Shown here one piece after another: positions 21,906 through 29,902 of a DNA stretch of 41,702 nucleotides. Every line of letters starts with the position of its first letter. The stretch's first letter is position 1. Both the position numbers and the translations under genes were made by a program. The notes under the pieces were generated by a model. The model did no database searches. It saw only the letters and a program-made list of their open reading frames with translations, and was not told the DNA's origin. The stretch lies in the IMG/VR virus record IMGVR_UViG_3300027968_000009, positions 1 to 41,702 of that record. The stretch is one strand, 5' to 3'. Source of the DNA: a virus.

Positions 21906-22816
21906 CAGGTTTCCTCCATCACATAGGGCTGCAACAGGCGCATGGCCTCTTTCACTAAAAGGCTTTCGCCTGAAGTGTCTCCACGTAGCGTAAAGGTGAT
22001 GTTGCGTTTCCCCATCTGCTGCTGATCGCTGCCGGTCGGGTTGACCAGTTGCACAAAGCATTGATTGATGAGCAGGCTACACGCCCGTACAACCGTACTT
22101 GGTAAGTTCGTCCAGCCGCTGTCATAGGTGATGGTGAGCCACTGCTGGCGGCTGCGATTGCGCTGCGTGTTCCACGGCGTCCCGGTAGACGTTTGCTGAT
22201 TGTTGTTGGAGAGTGGCACGAGGTTGCGCACGCTCACGAGCTGCTGCTCGCTGTCGATGATGGCCTCCGCCGGGTCATAATCCACCACGGAGAGTGGGTC
22301 ACTCTTGATCGAAAGCGCGGTGAGGGCGGTAATCGGAAAATGACGGGGCCGAAACCACAGCACGCCTTCGTTGTTGATGGCGGCGCGCATCGTCGGCATG
22401 GTCAGCACTTCGCTGCTATAGGTGGATACCCACAGGCTCTGATGGCAGATATCTTCTACCCATTGCGAGGCGGTGAAAATTTGCTCAGCCAGCGAGATAC
22501 TATTGGTACCATCGCTGCATACCGCGATACCGGGGCTGTGCTGGTAGACGAGCGGATTTTGCAGGGTGATGCTGGTAGCCCCTGGCGCGACGACGCTGGC
22601 GGCTTGCACGACTTCTGAGTTGAGGCCATCGAAGATGTAGAGGTTGTCATAGGCATTGATCTGTGCGGTGATCGCGCTGGACGGCACACTCAAGAAGCCT
22701 GCACCGGCATTTTGCGTGGAGGAGAAACGGAACGCATTGCCATAGTAGCCGCTTGTGCTGAGGCCGCTAGGCTTGCGTAAGTATGCAAATATGTCCAGGT
22801 ACGTCGAGCCGATCAT
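21905..22816 (-). CDS. Head-tail connector/adaptor protein
   Basis: A 303-aa protein following the capsid region, in the position of gp6/gp15-type adaptors but longer. The middle shows VEDICHQSLWVSTYSSEVLT and a Tyr-Arg-rich strand region, and the C-terminal 60 residues are helical (VRACSLLINQCFVQLVN, LLVKEAMRLLQPYV), as in adaptor proteins. The start follows CTAGGAGAAAC. Family assignment is mostly by context. Confidence 0.62.
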   Translation of the reverse strand: MIGSTYLDIFAYLRKPSGLSTSGYYGNAFRFSSTQNAGAGFLSVPSSAITAQINAYDNLYIFDGLNSEVVQAASVVAPGATSITLQNPLVYQHSPGIAVCSDGTNSISLAEQIFTASQWVEDICHQSLWVSTYSSEVLTMPTMRAAINNEGVLWFRPRHFPITALTALSIKSDPLSVVDYDPAEAIIDSEQQLVSVRNLVPLSNNNQQTSTGTPWNTQRNRSRQQWLTITYDSGWTNLPSTVVRACSLLINQCFVQLVNPTGSDQQQMGKRNITFTLRGDTSGESLLVKEAMRLLQPYVMEET

Positions 22817-22956
22817 GTTTCTCCTAGCTGTGCGCGCCGCCGTCGCCAGTCACCTGTGATTACTATACAAGTGGAAAATTCTTCAGAACACTCATTTTAC
22901 CTCTGCCTTGAGCGCGGTGCTTGGTGCTGCCATGATGCTCTATCCTTTAGACCCTG
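22817..22956 (-). other. Short gap with micro-ORFs
   Basis: 140 nt between two genes. On the minus strand a 13-codon ORF (starts 22933, MAAPSTALKAEVK) follows AAAGGATAG and is joined by ATGA to a 10-codon ORF (MSVLKNFPLV). Neither has known similarity. They may be tiny genes, the decayed remains of one, or chance. Otherwise nothing is seen. Confidence 0.3.
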
Positions 22957-23148
22957 CTAGCCTCTGGTGTTCACTGGTTGAGCAGGAACGAGCGTGAAAT
23001 TATCCTTCAACTGCTCCTCGCTGATATGACCGACGGTGCCGTCCTTGTCGATCACGCGGTAGAGACCGTGGTACTCGCTTGCCTCGTCTTCCACTAACTC
23101 CACCGAAATCACCACGCCCTGCGTGTTTTTGTATTGCTGTGTTGCCAT
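22957..23148 (-). CDS. Small hypothetical protein
   Basis: A 63-aa protein (MATQQYKNTQGVVISVELVE) predicted as a small beta protein, with HGLYRVIDKDGTVGHISEEQ. The start follows AGGAGATAG. It sits in the head gene cluster between a decoration-like protein and the adaptor. No family known. Confidence 0.7.
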   Translation of the reverse strand: MATQQYKNTQGVVISVELVEDEASEYHGLYRVIDKDGTVGHISEEQLKDNFTLVPAQPVNTRG

Positions 23149-23163
23149 GATCTATCTCCTGAG

Positions 23164-23193
23164 AGGATGAGCAGGTGTGTACCTGCTCATCCT
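23164..23193 (-). other. Strong intergenic hairpin, 13-bp stem
   Basis: AGGATGAGCAGGT pairs perfectly with ACCTGCTCATCCT around a 4-nt loop. No U-run follows; instead CTCAGGAGATAG, the next RBS, comes directly after. It may stabilise or process mRNA between two head genes. Confidence 0.65.
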
Positions 23194-23215
23194 GAATATG
23201 TTTCCTTTTGGTGCG

Positions 23216-23794
23216 CTACTCTTCACAAATGCCGATAAAGCCATTCACCGTTGGCGTACCGGTATCTGCGTCCAGAAACAACTGATTGTTAGCGGCGGTT
23301 GAGAGGTAGCCATTGCCCAGGTCAGGCGAACTTTGCGCAATCGCGACCGGCAATTTGCCCGTTCTCAACACCTCAGTACCAGTCGTATCCTCAAAAAGCA
23401 CACAGGCCGCAGCGGAGGCCGAAAGGTGCCAGCAGAGAATGCGAAATTTCTTACCGGATGTGGGCGTGTAGACGCTGACCGGCGTACCGGCGTTGAGCGC
23501 GACCCCTTTGATCTGCACAAACTTCGTCACAATACGGCGCGGGCTGAAGAGGCTGGTTCCGGTCTGCATACCCTGCACGATCATGAGCAGGTTCGCCGCC
23601 GCGACGCTATCCGCCGCCGATTGGTTGGCGACGCCGGAAAGCAATTGGATGAGACTGGGTGCAGAGGGCTGATTCTGGAGGTCGTTGCTAACAACGCCAC
23701 CCTGCTGAGCAACCACGCCGACATTTGGAACGTAGTTTCCTTGCGCTTTGGTGCCGTAAATATCAGACGGCAGCACGCCATCAGAAACAGACAT
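23216..23794 (-). CDS. Head protein, possible decoration protein
   Basis: A 192-aa protein coded directly after the major capsid gene. N-terminal 90 residues are mostly helical and Gln/Ser-rich (VANQSAADSVAAANLLMIVQ). The C-terminal half is a beta domain (GVALNAGTPVSVYTPTSGKK, LCWHLSASAAACVLFEDTTG) like small capsid-binding or adhesion folds. Place, size and domain type suggest a capsid decoration protein; no family signature is recognised. Strong hairpins lie on both sides. Confidence 0.55.
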   Translation of the reverse strand: MSVSDGVLPSDIYGTKAQGNYVPNVGVVAQQGGVVSNDLQNQPSAPSLIQLLSGVANQSAADSVAAANLLMIVQGMQTGTSLFSPRRIVTKFVQIKGVALNAGTPVSVYTPTSGKKFRILCWHLSASAAACVLFEDTTGTEVLRTGKLPVAIAQSSPDLGNGYLSTAANNQLFLDADTGTPTVNGFIGICEE

Positions 23795-23811
23795 GATGTT
23801 TACTCCTTATC

Positions 23812-23843
23812 TCTCAGCGGGTACGCTCTTGTACCCGCTGAGA
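23812..23843 (-). other. Strong intergenic hairpin after the capsid gene
   Basis: TCTCAGCGGGTAC (23812-23824) pairs perfectly with 23831-23843 around 6 nt. On the minus strand it is followed by TAAGGAGTAAAC (the next RBS), not a U-run. It may protect the capsid mRNA 3' end or reduce readthrough into downstream genes. Confidence 0.68.
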
Positions 23844-23861
23844 ACCGCTCTCATGGCGCTC

Positions 23862-25715
23862 CTACGATGTGACAATGCCCGTGAGACAGCCAACGCCGCC
23901 GAGGAATTCGTTGCGTAGCGTCTCGTTGGCGAACGCGGCATAACTCCACTGTGTCATGTGGCTCTGGTCAGGCGGATACTCTCTTGCCCACAGTTCCTTG
24001 TTGTAGCGCACGGAAAGCGGTGGGCCGTCCATCTCTGCGACGGTAAAGGGCAGGGTGAGCGAGAGCGCGATGATCGTGCCTTGCGTCAAGTACGGCACCA
24101 TAATCACATCCATGAGGCGGCCCGTGGTCTGGTTGACCCAGCCCGTTGCGCGCCCGCCGCCCACAAGGTCAGAAAGTCCGCCCTGGTTTGGCGAGGTATT
24201 CACGCGGAAGTTGGTCGCGTTCATGATGATGTTGGTCAGCGCCTTGTGGTCGCGCACGCCAACGAGCAGGCACTCAGGGTTGGCATGCGCGTTGAAGTAC
24301 ATCGCCTCCAACCAGCCATCGATATCGCTCTTTGCCAGCGCGCCGCCGATGTCTGCCACCCGCTTCACCACTGCGACCTCGCCACCTTCACCGACACTGG
24401 AAAGCGAACCGGCGTTGAGGTAGGTCATGCTCTGCAACCCATCAAAGATCAACGCCTGATTGGCTGGCGTGCCACCACCGCCGGAGGTTGCCACCACCGC
24501 CGTATTGCCCGCGCTCACCACACTGCTGTACGCTGTGCCGGAGGTGACAAGCGCGCCGGTCATGGTCACGTTCATGTAGCCCGTGCTGACGCCGCCGGGG
24601 TCATCCAATGCGTGGGAACCGGTCAGGCTGGGATTGGTGTTGTTGACAAACGCTGTTGCCGATTGCAGCCACATCGCACTGTTGGCAGGCTGGGTGCTAC
24701 CAGTGCCGATGTAGACGTTGTACGTCCAGCCACTTCCTTGCGCGCCGCCCGCACCGGAGCCGCCGGTGTAGTTGTTCGGGATGCGCATGATGTTGAACGA
24801 AATGGTCTGCGACGAACCGCCGCCAGTGACGGCAATCGAGAGCGCGGCGGGCGAACTGTTGCTGTAGGGCGAGATCGACCAGGCCAGCGTTTCCCCGTTG
24901 TAGTTTTTCGCTGTGACGAGAATCCAGAGCGTGTTGTTGGAGAGCGCGCCCCCGGTCGCCGCTGTCGCGCCGCCGTTGGGAGGAGGCGGACTCCACATAT
25001 TTTGCGCGCCGTTCAAGTACCAGACCTCTTGCCCGACCATGAGCGTTGGCGCGAGTTTGGCCGCGATCTTGGCGCGCACCGCCGGGTCAAACATGCGACC
25101 GTAAATCTCTGCCTCGTCAGTCACCACGTCCTGACGCGCAATCTGGCGCAGGAGGTTCTGCTTGTCTACCCAGACGTATTGCTGCTTCTGGATACTGCCG
25201 CCCTGGTTCAAGACGAAGCCGGTCACATCTGGACCATTGCCGTTGAAGACGGAGGTAATGGCGCGCCAGTGCTCCACGTCGATGCCGACGCTGGGAAAGC
25301 GCGGCAGCATGTTTTTGACGGGCGTGTCAAAGGGCTGCACGAATTTGGCGAGTGGCTCCAGGTAGTAGCCGGTCCAGTCGCTGTTTGCGCCAACGTACTG
25401 CTGGTCGCGGTTCAGGTCGCCGCCGAGCAGGCTGGTGATGGTATCCGTGCCGATACTACGCTGGTAGCGGTTGAGGTAGCTTTCGGGGGCGCGTTTCAAG
25501 TAGCGACCGACAAACTCATCGGTCATCTGTCCGCCCGAATCGAAGGCCACGCCGCCTTTGGCACGCGCCATCATGAGCGCCTGCCGCCGCAGCACGTCAT
25601 GGTCGCCGCCCAGCGAATTGTCGATGACGCCCGCGACTTCTTTGCCGGTGTCACCTTCGCTGATCTGCGCGCCAGGGGGAAGCTGGGCTTTGATGGTATC
25701 TTGTGTTACTGGCAT
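23862..25715 (-). CDS. Major capsid protein with an inserted Ig-like domain
   Basis: A 617-aa protein in the exact place of the HK97-fold capsid protein, after the protease. N-terminal part: VLRRQALMMARAKGGVAFDS, a helical arm, then AKFVQPFDTPVKNMLPRFPS. The C-terminal part (EAMYFNAHANPECLLVGVRD to WAREYPPDQSHMTQWSYAAF) carries the usual capsid ending. Between about residues 240 and 415 lies a Gly/Thr/Asn-rich insertion (LWILVTAKNYNGETLAW) of fibronectin/Ig pattern, which explains the unusual length (300-400 aa is common). The insertion may project from the capsid surface. It begins 3 nt after the protease stop. Confidence 0.8.
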   Translation of the reverse strand: MPVTQDTIKAQLPPGAQISEGDTGKEVAGVIDNSLGGDHDVLRRQALMMARAKGGVAFDSGGQMTDEFVGRYLKRAPESYLNRYQRSIGTDTITSLLGGDLNRDQQYVGANSDWTGYYLEPLAKFVQPFDTPVKNMLPRFPSVGIDVEHWRAITSVFNGNGPDVTGFVLNQGGSIQKQQYVWVDKQNLLRQIARQDVVTDEAEIYGRMFDPAVRAKIAAKLAPTLMVGQEVWYLNGAQNMWSPPPPNGGATAATGGALSNNTLWILVTAKNYNGETLAWSISPYSNSSPAALSIAVTGGGSSQTISFNIMRIPNNYTGGSGAGGAQGSGWTYNVYIGTGSTQPANSAMWLQSATAFVNNTNPSLTGSHALDDPGGVSTGYMNVTMTGALVTSGTAYSSVVSAGNTAVVATSGGGGTPANQALIFDGLQSMTYLNAGSLSSVGEGGEVAVVKRVADIGGALAKSDIDGWLEAMYFNAHANPECLLVGVRDHKALTNIIMNATNFRVNTSPNQGGLSDLVGGGRATGWVNQTTGRLMDVIMVPYLTQGTIIALSLTLPFTVAEMDGPPLSVRYNKELWAREYPPDQSHMTQWSYAAFANETLRNEFLGGVGCLTGIVTS

Positions 25716-25718
25716 GGG

Positions 25719-27500
25719 TTATAATCCTCCACGCTGCGCGAGCAGTCCCGCAGCCAGCGCGTCTACTTGTCGTTCCTGTGTGTCAAGTTGGCCGCTCGCG
25801 CTTGCCTCGGCTATGGCCTTGTAGACCGCCGAACCGGTATAACGCTGGGCCTGGTAGGGGTCGGTCGGCAGACGCTTTTGCGCCTCGCCGGGGTGAGTAC
25901 CTGCGTGCTGGATCGGCGCGCCAGGGACGGGCGTTTTCGCAATCCGCTCGATCTGCTCTTTTACCACGGACAATTCCGTGCGTACTTCAGCAAAGGTCGT
26001 GTCGTTTGCGCTGTTCGCGGCTTCCACTGCGCGAGTGATCGCACCGGTGATGATGGTTTCGAGATTTCCCGTGGGGGTACTTCTTGCAAGCGTGCCTGCG
26101 ATGCCCTGCAGGCGGGCATAGACGGCGGCGAGTTGCTGGGTAACGACGCGCTCCACAATGCCAGTGAGAACGCGCTCAGTGTCACTGTCGCCGTCAGAGA
26201 GCGAGCTGGCGTCGCCGTCCGTGTCACCGAACGCGCCCCCGAACGCATCGATGTCGCCGTCGTTATCGGGGTCCATTTGTTTGAGTGCTGCCTGACAATC
26301 CGCGCATCCAGCATCGGCACAGTTTTGCATCTGCGATTTGGCAGCCATGAGGGTATGGCCGATACTCTCATGGAGTTTGTTCTTCGTGGCCGCGCTGATC
26401 GATTTGCCAGCACGTTCAAGCGGTTGCGGTTCAGGTTCTGGCGCGCTTTCCGGTTCAGGCTCTTCCGTAACGTCTGTCACAAAGCCATCTGCTCTCACGA
26501 TCTGGATATCACAGCCAGGACAGGCGGGGTTATCCACGAGCGACAACTCAGCGACCGTGTAGCGCGGCAGGTAGGGATACTGTTTGCCGTTGTACTCTTT
26601 TTTCGGCCACCTGCGCGGGTCAGTGCCATACTCAGGGTCAGGAATGATGGATGCGCTGTAGCCCGTGAGGACATTATCCTCGACTTTGAGCCACGTGTCT
26701 TGCGCGCCGCGACTGATGCGCGAGCCAACGTAAATCGCGCGTTCCTGGGGATCAGGCAAGACTTCTAGCCGCCTGCCGACCGCTTTTTTTGGGTCGTGCT
26801 GCTCGCGAATGTTGCCACGCCACTGTGTCCACGCCTCTGGACAGTAGCCAAAGATCGTGCCATAGCTGTCAGGCACTTCCGCCGTCGCCTGTCCCCACAC
26901 TTCACGTTTCGTCGCATCGATGCGGGTGAGCGGCAAGGACATGGCAAAGCGGTCGCTCTGGGTAATCACACCAGCAGAGGCCGCGCGCGCTTCGTCATGG
27001 CTGTGGTGGTGGTCAGCATCATTGTCGTGCGAGTGTTCGTGTTCGTGGTTCTCATCGTTGCCTTGTGCTCCAAAAGCCGGATGGCTATGGGTGTGCGTAC
27101 CGCTCATCGGCTCGTGATTGCCAGTGGCGCGGTCTATCGTGATGTGAGAGGGCATAGCTCTATCCTTTGTGTTGTCGTCTTGCCAGCTATCAGGAAGTTT
27201 CCAGCCGTTGGCCTTCGCTTTGCGTTTGAGGCAGGCTTTCACGGCAGCGGGATCGTCGGCATGGCCGATAAGGTGGACGGCATTGTTGAAGTCGGATTCA
27301 TTCTGAACCGGAAAACTTTTATGGGGGCCACAGAACGCCGATTCGTCCATGCCCTCGCGCTCTTTGTCGGAGTAGTAGCGGCGGGCGATGGTTTCGAGGT
27401 CAGGAGATAGACCGGCGGTCAGCAGACGCTCTAACTCCGTCTGCAAAGAGGATGTGATCTCTTCAGGAGAAAGAATTTTATAGGTTGTGTTCGCAGGCAT
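25719..27500 (-). CDS. Prohead protease with scaffold-like tail
   Basis: A 593-aa protein. Residues 1-120 form a module common next to phage proteases (FCGPHKSFPVQNESDFNNAV). A His-rich metal-binding-like stretch follows (HTHSHPAF, HEHEHSHDNDADHHHSH). The middle is the protease proper: FGYCPEAWTQWRGNIREQHD, GSRISRGAQDTWLKVEDNVL, TGYSASIIPDPEYG and YTVAELSLVDNPACPGCDIQ, the S78/HK97-type ending. The acidic C-terminal half with long helices may act as scaffold. The ATG at 27500 is preferred over GTG at 27512, because GAGGTGG lies 8 nt before it and the GTG is inside the leader hairpin. Confidence 0.8.
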   Translation of the reverse strand: MPANTTYKILSPEEITSSLQTELERLLTAGLSPDLETIARRYYSDKEREGMDESAFCGPHKSFPVQNESDFNNAVHLIGHADDPAAVKACLKRKAKANGWKLPDSWQDDNTKDRAMPSHITIDRATGNHEPMSGTHTHSHPAFGAQGNDENHEHEHSHDNDADHHHSHDEARAASAGVITQSDRFAMSLPLTRIDATKREVWGQATAEVPDSYGTIFGYCPEAWTQWRGNIREQHDPKKAVGRRLEVLPDPQERAIYVGSRISRGAQDTWLKVEDNVLTGYSASIIPDPEYGTDPRRWPKKEYNGKQYPYLPRYTVAELSLVDNPACPGCDIQIVRADGFVTDVTEEPEPESAPEPEPQPLERAGKSISAATKNKLHESIGHTLMAAKSQMQNCADAGCADCQAALKQMDPDNDGDIDAFGGAFGDTDGDASSLSDGDSDTERVLTGIVERVVTQQLAAVYARLQGIAGTLARSTPTGNLETIITGAITRAVEAANSANDTTFAEVRTELSVVKEQIERIAKTPVPGAPIQHAGTHPGEAQKRLPTDPYQAQRYTGSAVYKAIAEASASGQLDTQERQVDALAAGLLAQRGGL

Positions 27501-27534
27501 AGAAAAAGCCACCTCGCTAATCTACGAGATGGCT
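27501..27534 (-). terminator. Leader terminator (candidate attenuator) before the head operon
   Basis: Minus-strand stem AGCCATCTCG (27534-27525) with CGAGGTGGCT (27516-27507), one mismatch, followed by TTTTTCT and then ATG. The descending arm contains GAGGTGG, the Shine-Dalgarno of the protease gene, so the same fold could both end transcription and mask translation. The promoter lies upstream at 27577-27585. Confidence 0.75.
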
Positions 27535-27576
27535 TAATGCCTCTATGGGCGAAAGCTCTAAAACGTTCTTACGCTG

Positions 27577-27585
27577 ATTATATCA
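27577..27585 (-). promoter_or_regulatory. Extended -10 promoter for the head operon
   Basis: TGATATAAT on the minus strand: perfect TATAAT with TGn. No good -35 is seen. It lies about 80 nt before the protease start, upstream of the leader terminator. Confidence 0.6.
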
Positions 27586-27639
27586 CGTTCTCGGATTATG
27601 TTCTAGTGCTCGCTCTTTCCTTCTCTTAACAAGGGAGCG

Positions 27640-27963
27640 TCAAGCCAATGGAACGGAATATGCTCGGATATAGTCATCAGGTGGCGTATCCAGCGGTGGG
27701 CAATGATCGAGCAGTTCACTACGACATGGTAGCCACATCTCTTCTATTGTCCAGACTAGCACCACCTCACCATTGACTAACTCGACTTCTCCCTGATGCA
27801 CGCGCCAGTAGTCATCCTCGTGGCAGGTATACCCGATATGCTCCTTCCAATGCCAGCAGTTGATATCTTCCCACGTCAGCGGTCGGGGTAAGGGCTTGCG
27901 GTACTTTGCTCGCAACTCTTCCAATCGGCGCGCGCGCTCTTCTGAAAGCCGTTGCTCGCTCAT
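27640..27963 (-). CDS. Hypothetical protein, Trp-rich
   Basis: A 107-aa protein. The N-terminus is a charged helix (RLSEERARRLEELRAKYRKP). The rest has many Trp (LTWEDINCWHWKEHIGYT, LVWTIEEMWLPCRSELL). No known family. It ends the small-gene cluster before the head operon promoter and overlaps the YopX gene by ATGA. Confidence 0.7.
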   Translation of the reverse strand: MSEQRLSEERARRLEELRAKYRKPLPRPLTWEDINCWHWKEHIGYTCHEDDYWRVHQGEVELVNGEVVLVWTIEEMWLPCRSELLDHCPPLDTPPDDYIRAYSVPLA

Positions 27964-28400
27964 TCCTCCCTCACTTTCTGCTCTAGCAACTCAGGATGCT
28001 CATAGATATTGCCGATGACCTCTACATACGGCCACATGCGCTTAGGTGGCCTTCCATTGTTGTTGCTGTGATACCAACCGCCTTCCTCATCCCACCAGAA
28101 TACTTCTCCGATGGCATTAGTAAAGTCGCCTGTCATATCGTGAGGATGATTGATACAAACGATATCTCCCTCATAGATTTCCTTGCCGTGAGTATCCTTG
28201 AGACCGGTACACCAGAGAGGTATATAGCGATGGTCAACATTCCAACCGACAACCTCGCCATCTCTGAAGGAGTCAGCATCTACCACTATCGGTAAGCCGT
28301 GTAACCCAATAGCCAGCACCTCTTTACTATTCAGTGCTTCATCAGCATAGATCATTCGTCGCTCTTGCTTATCCCAGAACCGACACCTTCGCTCGTTCAT
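27960..28400 (-). CDS. YopX-family phage protein (second copy)
   Basis: A 146-aa YopX-type protein: RRCRFWDKQERRMIYADEAL, then LWCTGLKDTHGKEIYEGDIV and VIGNIYEHPELLEQKV. Its core and ending parallel the plus-strand YopX at 5190-5561 (TGLKDKAGKAIYEGDIV, VIGNIYETPELLE), but the middle is longer and different. It ends with GAGCAGAAAGTGAGGGAGGA, the same end/RBS block used in the plus-strand cassette. Function unknown. Confidence 0.82.
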   Translation of the reverse strand: MNERRCRFWDKQERRMIYADEALNSKEVLAIGLHGLPIVVDADSFRDGEVVGWNVDHRYIPLWCTGLKDTHGKEIYEGDIVCINHPHDMTGDFTNAIGEVFWWDEEGGWYHSNNNGRPPKRMWPYVEVIGNIYEHPELLEQKVREE

Positions 28401-28600
28401 ACCAACACCTTCATATATGGTGCAAGTGCTCGCTTCGCTTCCTCTTGCCAGAGATAGACGGGCAAGAACTCGGTTTCAAACATCCAATAGAGTTCGCCGC
28501 TTTGATAGAGCTTGAATAAATAGATCAAGATAGGATTATCGATTGCGATCTCATAACCAAGTGTGCGCAGGTGAGACTGAAATAGCTCCTGTTCGTTCAT
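28397..28600 (-). CDS. Small hypothetical protein
   Basis: A 67-aa protein with aromatic helices (HLRTLGYEIAIDNPILIYLF, LYWMFETEFLPVYLW). ATGA overlaps on both sides link it to its neighbours. No domain recognised. Confidence 0.68.
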   Translation of the reverse strand: MNEQELFQSHLRTLGYEIAIDNPILIYLFKLYQSGELYWMFETEFLPVYLWQEEAKRALAPYMKVLV

Positions 28601-28830
28601 ATGTCCTCTGTTTCAGGATAGTACAAGAGCATATCGTCATACTCAGGAGCGGGCGTGTATGGCTCTATCGGCTCTCGCTTACCAGTTAATGCTATCTGTG
28701 AAAGTGCTATTGCTACTTCTTGCACGGTATAGCCAAGATCAAGTAGCAACAGTTCTGTCCTGATTGATGGAAAATATGGTTCTACCTCACGGCTTTGAGG
28801 CGGTATAATGCGCGGCGGCACAAGTGCCAT
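28597..28830 (-). CDS. Small hypothetical protein
   Basis: A 77-aa protein (MALVPPRIIPPQSREVEPYF) with a helix ELLLLDLGYTVQEVAIALSQ that resembles a small helix-turn-helix-like segment and a Pro/acidic end. Start supported by AAGGAAGAGC. No family assigned. Confidence 0.66.
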   Translation of the reverse strand: MALVPPRIIPPQSREVEPYFPSIRTELLLLDLGYTVQEVAIALSQIALTGKREPIEPYTPAPEYDDMLLYYPETEDI

Positions 28831-28857
28831 GTTATTGCTCTTCCTTCCGTAACTCTA

Positions 28858-29172
28858 TTATCCCGACCAGAATGTTTTCATATCAATGCCTTCCACCTGG
28901 CTAAAGTTGTTGAAGATAAATTCCACCATCGCCAGATAGAGCCTGTCCTGTTCGTCACCGCTCCAGTCATAGCTAATCTGCGCGTCGAAACTATATTCCT
29001 TGTCACGCTCGTTGAAGTACACACCGGGCGCAAAGGACTTTTCTGGTAGCTTTTCTTGCAGGAAGTTCTCAAACCGCTCTTCGATTTCTTTGATGGTGCC
29101 ACGCGGGTTGTACCCGTTGCACATATAGCCTTCTATTTGCTTTTTGACATAGATTCCGATGACGAGTCCCAT
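28858..29172 (-). CDS. Hypothetical protein
   Basis: A 104-aa protein; the middle contains RFENFLQEKLPEKSFAPGVY and DAQISYDWSGDEQDRLYLAM. A mixed alpha/beta fold is likely. It overlaps the upstream zinc-ribbon gene by 40 nt in a different frame, more than its neighbours do, but has its own site (GGTGAGG). Function unknown. Confidence 0.68.
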   Translation of the reverse strand: MGLVIGIYVKKQIEGYMCNGYNPRGTIKEIEERFENFLQEKLPEKSFAPGVYFNERDKEYSFDAQISYDWSGDEQDRLYLAMVEFIFNNFSQVEGIDMKTFWSG

Positions 29173-29360
29173 GCCTCACCTTTTACCAGTTCTGTATACC
29201 GCTTCAATATCTCCGCCCATTCTACCACATGTTCCTGCTTACAGTGCCGACACTTGTAGGCAATGCCTGCCGCCACAAAAAAGAACACGGCATGTCCATC
29301 AATCGGACAGCGCTCTTTGACCGGTTGGCTATTCTGTTGTGGCGTGGGCGACTCAATCAT
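29133..29360 (-). CDS. Small zinc-ribbon protein
   Basis: A 75-aa protein; the true start is at 29360, overlapping the exonuclease stop (ATGA) with AAAGGAG upstream. It holds CPIDGHAVFFFVAAGIAYKC and CRHCKQEHVVEW, a two-knuckle zinc ribbon similar in layout to Com-like proteins. It could bind RNA, but no target is evident. Confidence 0.68.
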   Translation of the reverse strand: MIESPTPQQNSQPVKERCPIDGHAVFFFVAAGIAYKCRHCKQEHVVEWAEILKRYTELVKGEAWDSSSESMSKSK

Positions 29361-29902
29361 ACTGACTCCTTTGTCAGCATCTCCCATATCTGCTTGATAT
29401 AGCGTGCATCGGCAAGCGCGTTGTGTGCGTTTTCTTGCTCAGGAAGCCAATCATCAGGAATACCCCGCTCGTCGAGAAGCTGCTGAAGGTCTCGCATATA
29501 GTGCGGAAGAGATGCGGGAACATCCATCATCGTGCCAAAGAGTTGGCAGAGAGCTACAAAGTCATACGCACAACACCAGCCGATGAGTTCAGGATAGCCA
29601 TATTTCTCGATATCCATGAATGCCAGGATTTCTTGCTTTATGGCCTCACGGGTACGCATCATACATCTCTTAGAGCGACATTTGCCCGTTGGCTGGCCTT
29701 CATGGTTTATCTTATGACCGCAACACGGACAAAGCGGAAGCGGCTTAATGACATGCTCTTTTACCCAGTCGCTTGCCTTGCTCTCATCAAACTCAATTGA
29801 TTGCAGATACAGCTCACGCCCGTCTTCAGCAACAATACCAATACTTATCAAATCTATCGTCTTGCCGTCGTCAATAAACTCTTCGTCCAGGAAATATTTC
29901 AC
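29357..29902 (-). CDS. DEDDh 3'-5' exonuclease (Rv2179c-like)
   Basis: A 181-aa nuclease. The start is the GTG at 29902 behind GTAGGAGGGC, overlapping the MuF stop as GTGA. Catalytic residues: D6 and E8 in FLDEEF, D114 in AYDFVAL, H160 and D165 in HNALADARY, as in the DEDDh class (oligoribonuclease/RNase T-like, Rv2179c type). A Cys-rich insertion between motifs (C58, C60, C61, C75, C80) probably binds zinc, which is unusual for this family. It lies between morphogenesis genes, so its substrate in infection is not obvious. Confidence 0.82.
   Translation of the reverse strand: MKYFLDEEFIDDGKTIDLISIGIVAEDGRELYLQSIEFDESKASDWVKEHVIKPLPLCPCCGHKINHEGQPTGKCRSKRCMMRTREAIKQEILAFMDIEKYGYPELIGWCCAYDFVALCQLFGTMMDVPASLPHYMRDLQQLLDERGIPDDWLPEQENAHNALADARYIKQIWEMLTKESV

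Noticed and set aside
23958-25724. 588-codon open frame on the plus strand
   Set aside because: It is antisense to the major capsid gene, has no recognisable domain, is Arg/His/Ala-rich in the way of shadow frames, and has no supporting start site.
25767-26768. 333-codon plus-strand frame
   Set aside because: Shadow of the protease gene; no domain, unlikely composition.
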